Below are positions 25,084 to 30,203 of a stretch of 30,203 bases of DNA, in pieces. Both the position numbers and the translations under genes were made by a program. A model generated the notes under the pieces. The model saw only the letters and a list, made by a program, of their open reading frames with translations, was not told the DNA's origin and did no database searches. This DNA comes from Myxococcales bacterium UBA1238 (GTDB taxonomy: Bacteria > Myxococcota_A > Bradymonadia > UBA7976 > UBA1532): NCBI GenBank assembly GCA_002309015.1, contig DBWM01000014.1, positions 1-30,203 of the forward strand. Reading direction: 5' to 3'. Each line of letters starts with the position of its first letter. Position 1 is the stretch's first letter.

Positions 25084-27162
25084 TCAATCATAGGGGTTCT
25101 CAAGATCGCTCTCTTTCGGCTTCTTCGGTGGTTTGCGAGGCCGCTTGGGTCGCTTTGGCGTTTGAGTCCCCGTTTGGGTTGTATCGCCTTTATTGGCGCC
25201 ATCTGCAACAGACACGGGCTGCAAATCGAGCACAAACTGATGACCTTCCGTTAAAGCGGCACCATTGACCTCGATGGATAAATCCTGATGGCCTTCGAGT
25301 TTGAGCGTGTAATGCACCAAAGCTTTGGGATCGATGGTGAGCGCCTTCGGGGTCACGAAGCCCGTATCTTCGTTTTCCAGGAACAGCTTAGCGCCTTCTG
25401 GCTTGCTCGTAAGCGTAAAATGAAGCACGGCCGCAGCTTCCGCATCCGCAGCTTCCGCATCCACCGCATCCGCATCCGCAGGCACATCCGCAGGCTTTGC
25501 CAACGCTGCATCCACGTCTCCGAGCGCCACAACGACGGGCGGCGACGGCGGCGGCGGTTCCTTGCGCGTCAGCAACCAGACCAGCAAACCGCCGAGCAGC
25601 AAAACGACCGCTCCCCCCAGCGCAAAGGGAAGCCATTTCGGAGACTTTTGGGTCGTCTGAGGCTTGCCGGGATATTTGGCCGCCAAATCCGCCGAAGTCA
25701 TCATCATGATCGGGCGCTGAGCATCGACCGTGGGATCGCGGACATCAAGGCGGTTTAAATTGAGCGAGCTTCGATAAACCGCCGGTGGCGGCTCGGCTGC
25801 GGAAGCTTCTTCCTGAACCGGATGCCCCATCACAGGGGCAGGCGGCATTTTGACATTGGGCGAGGTAAAGACCACGTCGCTGAAGGGATCAAACTTTTCG
25901 GGTGCATCCAGTCGTTCAAAGCTGCCAGAGGCGTTGGAGGACTGCCCCGGAGTTCCAAAGGCGTTCGGATCATAAGACGCAGGCCCCTGACCCATCATGC
26001 CCTGCAGATTGGAAGGCGGTGGCGGTGTTTCGGCCTGCCGGATCGGCTTTCGACCCCCTGTCAGCTGCGCAGCCAGGCTCGCGTAAAGCTGTTGCGGCGC
26101 CCCTTGAGCCACGGAAACCGTCGAATCATCCTCCAAATCGTCAAAATCGAGCCCTGTCGAGGCGGACTTCCCCGAGAAATCGAACATGCCGGATTTTTGA
26201 TCCGAAAAAAGATCGTGCAGCAGCTCATTGGATCCCTGCTTGATGACCACCGCCAAATCTGAGGCCAGCGCGCGCAGATCGGGATAGCGGTTTTGAGGAT
26301 CCTTTGCGAGGCAGCGATCGATCACTTCGGCCAGCTTGGGCAGAGTTCGCAGGCGTTCCACGCGTTTTGAGAGCGGAGCGGGCGAGCCACGGGTGATCGC
26401 CGTCAGGAGCTGTTCGGGAGTTGCGCCAAAAAACGGGAGCGATCCGCTGAGCAGCTGATAGCCGATGATACCCATCGTGAATTGATCGGAGCTGAGCTCG
26501 GCGTTTAGGCCCATGGCCTGCTCGGGGCTGAAATATTTGGCGTTGCCCACCAGAACCGCGCCCATGTTCGTATTGCGCACACCGATGAGCAAAGGCGAAG
26601 CGGCGTCGCAGATTTTGACGAGCTCAGTGCCCTGCGCATCGCGGCAGATGAACACGTTTGTGGGCTTCAGGTTGCTGTGGGGATGCCTGATTTTATGCAG
26701 CGGCGAGAGGGCTGTGCAGATTTGAAACAGAATGTCGGCTGCGCGGTGAGGAGGCATGGGGCCTTCGTGGGCCAGAATGGACTGTAACGTTTCGCCCTCG
26801 ATCCATTCCGAAACCACGAACACGGTGCCGTCGCGTTCCATGGCCGCCGCCTGAACCGCCGCCAGCCGCACGTGGCGCAGGGTGGCCACCTCGCTTGCAG
26901 CCTTGAGAATGGCGTTGCCATAAAGTTCGGCCACATCGGCGTGAATCAGTTTGATGGCCACCTGCATGTGGGTCTGCATATCGACCCCGCGATAGACCAT
27001 GCCGATTTCGCCGGATCCGACGTTTTCGCCCACCTTAAAGCGACCCGCCAAAATGCGCCCTTCAAAGGGATCCTGTCCGTAGTCCTCCTGAAGCGCAGCA
27101 CCACAAAACGCGCAGGTCACATTTTGATCTGGATTTAAATTGTTGCAGTGAGGGCATCTCAT
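25084..27162 (-). CDS. Membrane pseudokinase of the Ser/Thr kinase family with zinc ribbon and PEGA domain
   Basis: Length 692 aa from ATG 27162, which follows GGAGG by 12 bp; an in-frame TTG at 27174 directly abuts GGAGG and is less likely. A zinc ribbon (Cys3, 6, 17, 20) matches that of the kinase at 14085. The kinase fold (~38-300) keeps a Gly-rich loop GSGEIGMVY and VAIK Lys71, but HRD is HSN (162-164), so the catalytic Asp is Asn, and DFG is DAA (186-188). APE is SPE. Phosphotransfer is thus unlikely, though ATP binding may remain. A ~200-residue Pro-rich cytoplasmic linker leads to a membrane helix at ~512-533. Outside is an Asp/Ala/Glu stalk, a PEGA domain (~579-650) and a Lys/Pro-rich tail. 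It heads the three-gene envelope operon. Confidence 0.88.
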   Translation of the reverse strand: MRCPHCNNLNPDQNVTCAFCGAALQEDYGQDPFEGRILAGRFKVGENVGSGEIGMVYRGVDMQTHMQVAIKLIHADVAELYGNAILKAASEVATLRHVRLAAVQAAAMERDGTVFVVSEWIEGETLQSILAHEGPMPPHRAADILFQICTALSPLHKIRHPHSNLKPTNVFICRDAQGTELVKICDAASPLLIGVRNTNMGAVLVGNAKYFSPEQAMGLNAELSSDQFTMGIIGYQLLSGSLPFFGATPEQLLTAITRGSPAPLSKRVERLRTLPKLAEVIDRCLAKDPQNRYPDLRALASDLAVVIKQGSNELLHDLFSDQKSGMFDFSGKSASTGLDFDDLEDDSTVSVAQGAPQQLYASLAAQLTGGRKPIRQAETPPPPSNLQGMMGQGPASYDPNAFGTPGQSSNASGSFERLDAPEKFDPFSDVVFTSPNVKMPPAPVMGHPVQEEASAAEPPPAVYRSSLNLNRLDVRDPTVDAQRPIMMMTSADLAAKYPGKPQTTQKSPKWLPFALGGAVVLLLGGLLVWLLTRKEPPPPSPPVVVALGDVDAALAKPADVPADADAVDAEAADAEAAAVLHFTLTSKPEGAKLFLENEDTGFVTPKALTIDPKALVHYTLKLEGHQDLSIEVNGAALTEGHQFVLDLQPVSVADGANKGDTTQTGTQTPKRPKRPRKPPKKPKESDLENPYD

Positions 27163-27423
27163 CGTTTCGGCCAACCTCCAAGCAGGGCGGGAACGGAAAT
27201 TTGCGCTTTTGAGATCAAAAAGGAAACCTCAAACCGCAGTTCGGCTCACAAATGCCCATCTCGCCCGCCTCTTGAATACCGCATCTCTCGCGTTTCGACT
27301 ATTTTTCAAAGCGAAATCCCCGGAAGAGCGCCTCAAATGGCCCTTTTTTGCGGGACGCTCTCGCGTTACAGGGCTGCCGATGGCGTCCGCTTCAAAAAAA
27401 ATTTGCACGCCATAAAAAAATGA

Positions 27424-27452
27424 TTGACGGCCGGCGCCTGACGGTATATAAA
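27424..27452 (+). promoter_or_regulatory. Sigma-70 promoter of tRNA-Leu
   Basis: TTGACG (27424-27429) and TATAAA (27447-27452) are 17 bp apart and end 11 bases before the tRNA 5' end. The bases between the -10 box and the tRNA are GC-rich, as in stable-RNA promoters under stringent control. Confidence 0.75.
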
Positions 27453-27463
27453 CCGCCGCGTTC

Positions 27464-27548
27464 GCGAAGGTGGTGGAATTTGGTAGACACGCTAGCTTGA
27501 GGTGCTAGTGGCCGTTCGGCCTTGGGGGTTCGAGTCCCCCCCCTCGCA
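27464..27548 (+). tRNA. trnL: tRNA-Leu (anticodon GAG)
   Basis: The 85-nt class II tRNA begins GCGAAGG, has a D-arm with TTGGTAGAC, an anticodon stem CTAGC/GCTAG with loop TTGAGGT (anticodon GAG at 27499-27501), a long variable arm built on GGCC-G-TTC-GGCC, and a T-arm GGGGG-TTCGAGT-CCCCC. The acceptor 3' strand is CCCTCGC followed by discriminator A, and the CCA end is not encoded. One acceptor pair is A-C instead of Watson-Crick. It reads CUC and CUU leucine codons. It is transcribed alone, with a promoter just upstream and an intrinsic terminator 2 bp downstream. Confidence 0.95.
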
Positions 27549-27549
27549 C

Positions 27550-27585
27550 AATCCCCGGTGATTCAGTTCACCGGGGATTTTTTTT
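27550..27585 (+). terminator. Rho-independent terminator of tRNA-Leu
   Basis: AATCCCCGGTGA and TCACCGGGGATT form a perfect 12-bp stem with a 6-base loop, followed by a T-run to 27585. It begins directly after the tRNA. Confidence 0.92.
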
Positions 27586-27653
27586 GCCCGCCGCTGCCCC
27601 AAACAGAGCGTCTTGGCGTAAAGACGCCCCAGTCTGACCCTTGATCGCCCATT

Positions 27654-27723
27654 CCTAAACCCCATGACTCAAGATCCTGACTCTGCCCAAGGCTTGCCTA
27701 AACCCCATGACTCAAGATCCTGA
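27654..27723. repeat. Pair of identical 27-bp direct repeats with nested palindromes
   Basis: Identical 27-bp copies lie at 27654-27680 and 27697-27723, 43 bp apart start to start. The second copy is part of an inverted repeat (TGACTCA-AGATCC-TGAGTCA), followed by the palindromes TGACGCGTCA (27731-27740) and TGGCGCCA (27741-27748). A 7-bp stem GCGTCTT/AAGACGC lies at 27608-27627. The region 27586-27767 has no gene. Confidence 0.7.
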
Positions 27724-27767
27724 GTCAGGTTGACGCGTCATGGCGCCAAGCCCCTCCTCCGGGCGAC

Positions 27768-28427
27768 TCACGCCTGGGGTTGAGTGACTGCGGGATGCTT
27801 GCGGGCGTAGCGCCAGGCGTAGACGAGCGGCAGAACGATCAGCGCCAGCAGGATCGCAAACCAGAAGACCCAGGCGACGGGATGGCTCCAAAGGGAGATC
27901 GCCATCAGCAGGATCCCGCCCCAAAACCAGAGACGACCGCCAAAACGGTGGGTCGCAAGCCAGCAGCCTTCGTCGTTTAAGGTCCAGGAGACGCGAAATC
28001 CCATGCTGCGGTTCTGCTTGAACTTGGGCATAAAATTCCCGAACACCGCGATCATCCCGGACACAAGCAGCATGGGCAAAAGCACGGGATCCTCGATGTA
28101 TCCCAGGCAACGACCGTAAAGCACGACGTAAACCGCCCAGGTGATCGCGGGCGTCGTGGCAAACAAAAGCGTCATCACCCGCGGCGACTGATCGCGATTC
28201 TGAGGCTCGCGCAGCGTAATCCAGAGGCAAAACCAATGGAGTGCGAGCAAAACCACCGGCATCCCGAGCACCAGAACCGCAGGCGAACTCCAGGCGTTCG
28301 GTTCACCGTCAAACCCAAAATGCGTGGGCACCCGCTCCGGCAGGCGATCCCAAATGCAAAGCCCCACAACCGCCGGCAACAAAATCGCCAGCGTCGACAG
28401 CACAAACGCCCATTTGTGATCTTTCAT
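27768..28427 (-). CDS. sdpI: SdpI/DUF1648-family membrane protein, immunity-like
   Basis: Length 219 aa. The ATG at 28427 overlaps the SdpR stop (ATGA), so the start 10 codons upstream is rejected. It has about six membrane segments. The N-terminal part shows the DUF1648 motif (LPERVPTHFGFDGEPNAW), and the C-terminal half shows the SdpI signature GNFMPKFKQNRSMGFRVSWT followed by LNDEGCW..THRFGG. In Bacillus subtilis SdpI protects against the SdpC toxin and also sequesters the repressor SdpR at the membrane. No toxin gene is visible here, and SdpI-like proteins are widespread without one, so the present role may be envelope stress sensing or protection from foreign peptides. Confidence 0.85.
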   Translation of the reverse strand: MKDHKWAFVLSTLAILLPAVVGLCIWDRLPERVPTHFGFDGEPNAWSSPAVLVLGMPVVLLALHWFCLWITLREPQNRDQSPRVMTLLFATTPAITWAVYVVLYGRCLGYIEDPVLLPMLLVSGMIAVFGNFMPKFKQNRSMGFRVSWTLNDEGCWLATHRFGGRLWFWGGILLMAISLWSHPVAWVFWFAILLALIVLPLVYAWRYARKHPAVTQPQA

Positions 28428-28693
28428 CCTTTTTCTCCCTGTAAGTTGCGCACCCAAAGCAGGATTTCTTCGAGCACGGAAGCGTTGAGTTCGTAATAAA
28501 TAAACTTCCCTTCGCGGCGATCGCGGATGAGATCGGCTTCCTTCAGCACCGCGAGATGTCGCGAAACCGAGGCGTCGGTGACCTCAAAATGGCTCGAAAT
28601 CTCGCCCGCAGAGAGGCTTCCCTGCTTTAACAAATTTAAGATCTCGCGGCGAATCGGATCGGAGAGCGCCTTTAAGGTTTGCTGGAGCCCCAA
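28424..28693 (-). CDS. sdpR: ArsR/SdpR-family autorepressor
   Basis: Length 89 aa from a TTG at 28693, which follows AGGAGG by 6 bp. An ATG at 28717 is in frame, but it lies inside the operator palindrome and before the ribosome site, so it is unlikely. The winged-helix fold of the ArsR family is clear: LKALSDPIRREILNLLKQG, then the recognition helix in VTDASVSRHLAVLKEADLI and the wing with REGKFIYYELN. The metal-binding Cys motif of ArsR/SmtB is absent. The length and sequence pattern match SdpR, which represses its own operon. It is translationally coupled to sdpI. A perfect inverted repeat sits just upstream. Confidence 0.88.
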   Translation of the reverse strand: MGLQQTLKALSDPIRREILNLLKQGSLSAGEISSHFEVTDASVSRHLAVLKEADLIRDRREGKFIYYELNASVLEEILLWVRNLQGEKG

Positions 28694-28710
28694 CCACGAC
28701 CTCCTTTCAT

Positions 28711-28733
28711 TTAACATTTAACCGAAATGTTAA
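28711..28733. promoter_or_regulatory. Operator-like palindrome for SdpR
   Basis: TTAACATTT and AAATGTTAA form a perfect 9-bp inverted repeat with 5 bases between. It lies between the ribosome site of sdpR and the -10 box of the predicted promoter, where a repressor would block transcription. Confidence 0.7.
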
Positions 28734-28737
28734 TCGT

Positions 28738-28767
28738 AATAAAGCACGCCTACAGGGAAACGGTCAA
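28738..28767 (-). promoter_or_regulatory. Probable promoter of sdpRI
   Basis: On the minus strand TTGACC (28767-28762) and TTTATT (28743-28738) are 18 bp apart. The predicted transcription start falls in the palindrome at 28711-28733. Confidence 0.45.
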
Positions 28768-28848
28768 GGCCGAAATGCGCTCTTAAATGCGCCTTCAAAA
28801 AAATTTTTTCGTGAGCCCTAAAAAGCGATTCCTTCCATATTTTTTGAT

Positions 28849-28878
28849 TTGACAGCCACCGCAAATGCCCGTTATTCT
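28849..28878 (+). promoter_or_regulatory. Sigma-70 promoter of the Cys-rich lipoprotein gene
   Basis: A consensus TTGACA (28849-28854) is followed after 17-18 bp by TTATTC/TATTCT (28872-28878). The start codon is 30 bp further on, with GGGAGAAG before it. Confidence 0.7.
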
Positions 28879-28907
28879 TTTTAAACCTCAAAAACGGGAG
28901 AAGTACC

Positions 28908-29888
28908 ATGAAGTTTCTCTTCCAGCATGTTGCCCTCGCCGCCCTCGCCTGCGGTTTTCTGGCCTGTAGCAGCGATTCCAAATCGGGCAGCAAAGCCCCC
29001 CAGGATCAGAACCCTCAAAACGAAAACACCACAGACTCCAAAGCCGACAGCACCAAGACCAATGAGACCCTCGAAAGCCTGCAGGCGCGCTACTGCCAGA
29101 CCCTCGAAGGCTGCGCCGATGTGATGGATGGCTGCAATGTGGCCGGGCTCTGCGGCATGCACAAAACCACCAAGACCAAGCTGAACAAGGCGATTCGCAA
29201 ATATAACCCCAACATGAAGGGCGTCGCTGAACTCGCCGAAGGCGAAGAGCTCGTCACCCTTTGCACCAATCTCGCCACCGAGCCCTTCAAGGACCTCAGC
29301 GCCAGCTACCTCAAGCTCATCTGCACGCCCTGGGTCCGCACCTGCGAAGAAGCCTGCGAATCCTACGTCGACGATTGCAGTTCCAGCTGCCCCAACCTCG
29401 ATCTGCAGGAAGTCTGCCTCGCCGCATGCAGCACCAGCGAGCAAGCCGACGAGATTTACTTCGGCGCCTGCGACGACATGATCGATTACTTTGCCATTGC
29501 CGATCGTTGCGACAAGCCCATCACCTGCGCGGACGCCTGCAACAACATGGCGACCAGCTGCGGCAAAGACTGCCCCGGCGCCGACGTGGTCGGAATCTGC
29601 ATGCGAGCCTGCATCCCGCAGTACGCCAAGGAACTCATGGAATCTTCGTGCGGTAGGCAGCTGGTGACCGTTGGTCTCGACGATTACTGCTATGGTGAAC
29701 CCGACTGCGAAATCGCCTGCGATCTCGCCGCCAACTGCCAGAACGCCTGCGCAAGCCATGATTTCAAGCAAGTCTGCCTCGATCGCTGCGACGACGACAA
29801 CGTCTACGATCTCTACGATAAACTCTACGACGCCCGCTGCGACAGCGTCCTCGAGCTGATGGATGTGACCGCGCTCTGCGCCGAATAG
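28908..29888 (+). CDS. Cys-rich secreted lipoprotein of unknown function
   Basis: Length 326 aa. The ATG at 28908 follows GGGAGAAG. The signal peptide ends in lipobox FLAC (Cys20), then SSDSKSG and a ~35-residue Lys/Asn/Gln/Ser-rich stalk. The folded part (~55-326) has many Cys with regular short spacing: CxxxCxxYxxDCxxxC, CxxxC after a QEVCL or QVCL segment, and CxDxCNNMATxCxxxC. The pattern CxxxCxxxxxxC recurs about four times with acidic residues between, suggesting repeated small helical hairpins tied by disulfides. I recognise no named domain. It is a single gene with its own promoter (28849-28878) and terminator (29912-29937). It is probably a surface or periplasmic protein whose folding needs disulfide formation. 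Confidence 0.85.
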   Translation: MKFLFQHVALAALACGFLACSSDSKSGSKAPQDQNPQNENTTDSKADSTKTNETLESLQARYCQTLEGCADVMDGCNVAGLCGMHKTTKTKLNKAIRKYNPNMKGVAELAEGEELVTLCTNLATEPFKDLSASYLKLICTPWVRTCEEACESYVDDCSSSCPNLDLQEVCLAACSTSEQADEIYFGACDDMIDYFAIADRCDKPITCADACNNMATSCGKDCPGADVVGICMRACIPQYAKELMESSCGRQLVTVGLDDYCYGEPDCEIACDLAANCQNACASHDFKQVCLDRCDDDNVYDLYDKLYDARCDSVLELMDVTALCAE

Positions 29889-29891
29889 AGG

Positions 29892-29937
29892 ATGCCCTGT
29901 CGGGCATGGGGGGCTCCTTCGGGAGCCTCTTTTTTTA
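29892..29937 (+). terminator. Two tandem hairpins ending in a T-run
   Basis: ATGCCC/GGGCAT with loop TGTC (29892-29907) is followed by GGCTCC-TTCG-GGAGCC (29912-29927) and a T-rich run to 29937. The second is a clear intrinsic terminator for the lipoprotein gene. Confidence 0.9.
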
Positions 29938-29992
29938 TGCGGGGTATTGGGGTGGCTCTCGCGGGAAGATGGAGTGAGGTTGGGGGAAGCTG

Positions 29993-30203
29993 GGGTTTCT
30001 TGTGGGGGCTCTCGGGGTGAAGCTTGAGGGAGATTGGGTTTCTTGTGGGGGCTCTCGGGGTGAAGCTTGAGGGAGATTGGGTTTCTCTCGCGAGACTATA
30101 AGTAAATATTTGGAGAAGCTTATCTTTCTCTCGTGGGCTCTCGGGTTAAAGTTTCAGTGAGATTGATTTTCTCTCGCGGCATCATCAGTTTTTCATCGAT
30201 CTT
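29993..30203. repeat. Non-coding tandem array with a 43-bp period, continuing past the window
   Basis: Two identical 43-bp units lie at 29993-30035 and 30036-30078. A strongly diverged unit follows at 30079-30121, a recognisable one at 30122-30164, and the start of a fifth to the window edge. The core GGCTCTCG occurs at 30007, 30050 and 30136 (spacing 43 and 86) and, out of phase, at 29954. There are no unique spacers, so it is not CRISPR, and no reading frame looks coding. Confidence 0.75.

Noticed and set aside
27148..27423. Plus-strand open frame of 91 codons upstream of the tRNA
   Set aside because: It overlaps the start of the pseudokinase gene on the other strand, lacks a ribosome site and shows no domain pattern.
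27464..27723. tRNA-Leu as the attachment site of an integrated element
   Set aside because: No copy of the tRNA 3' end is repeated nearby and no integrase gene is seen. The 27-bp repeats do not derive from the tRNA.
29993..30164. CRISPR array
   Set aside because: The 43-bp units are directly adjacent without unique spacers, and there are no cas genes.

Overview
The window is GC-rich and densely coded on both strands. Its gene content suggests a Gram-negative bacterium of the Myxococcota / former Deltaproteobacteria, possibly near the Bradymonadia. The reasons are many cysteine-rich secreted lipoproteins with Asp/Ser/Thr-rich stalks, eukaryote-like Ser/Thr kinases with N-terminal zinc ribbons, PEGA and TPR envelope proteins, MopE-type metal-binding repeats and a type VI secretion ClpV. 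This placement rests on gene style only; there is no rRNA in the window.

Layout. 1-664 (-): the 5' part of a Cys-rich lipoprotein, cut by the window edge. 800-4658 (+): a four-gene unit with a lipoprotein carrying five MopE-like repeats and an FGE-sulfatase domain, a rhodanese-like membrane-anchored protein, a MauE/DoxX-like membrane protein and a DsbA-like thiol oxidoreductase; the last three overlap by 4 bp each. 4914-7724 (-): ClpV with no other T6SS gene nearby. 7891-13868 (-): a tight three-gene soluble flavin/iron-sulfur complex (NuoE-like, NuoF-like, and a 1083-aa fusion of ferredoxin, GltD/NfnB and NuoG-like parts), with a recognisable promoter at 13906-13934. 14085-15989 (+): an apparently active Ser/Thr kinase. 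15990-16715 (-): a SpoU/RlmB-type rRNA methyltransferase. 16786-20704 (+): a lipoprotein, a pseudopilin-like protein with a long Pro/Glu linker, and a lipoprotein with EGF-like repeats; the last two appear to share an unnamed C-terminal domain. 20803-21294 (+): a SlyD-like FKBP. 21360-27162 (-): a probable operon of a pseudokinase with zinc ribbon and PEGA domain, a TPR-PEGA protein and a lipoprotein with repeated Ig-like domains. 27464-27548: tRNA-Leu(GAG) with its promoter and terminator. 27768-28693 (-): an SdpI/SdpR pair with a perfect operator-like palindrome at its promoter. 28908-29888 (+): another Cys-rich lipoprotein with promoter and terminator. The last ~200 bases hold a non-coding array with a 43-bp period that runs out of the window.

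How the genes may work together. The window is mainly about the cell envelope. Several very Cys-rich exported proteins sit beside a MauE-like/DsbA-like pair, which suggests a local oxidative folding system. The kinases and PEGA/TPR/Ig proteins look like envelope sensing or scaffold parts. The NuoE/NuoF/GltD-NuoG complex is a cytoplasmic electron-transfer machine, possibly a transhydrogenase of the bifurcating Stn type.

No stretch longer than 300 bases lacks a gene or RNA. The larger gaps are 665-799 (divergent start region, no convincing promoter), 4659-4913 (one hairpin), 7725-7890 (nothing clear), 13869-14084 (divergent promoters), 27163-27423 (nothing seen beyond the leader of the pseudokinase gene), 27586-27767 (repeats and palindromes) and 29938-30203 (tandem array). 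Product calls come from reading motifs; no database search was run.
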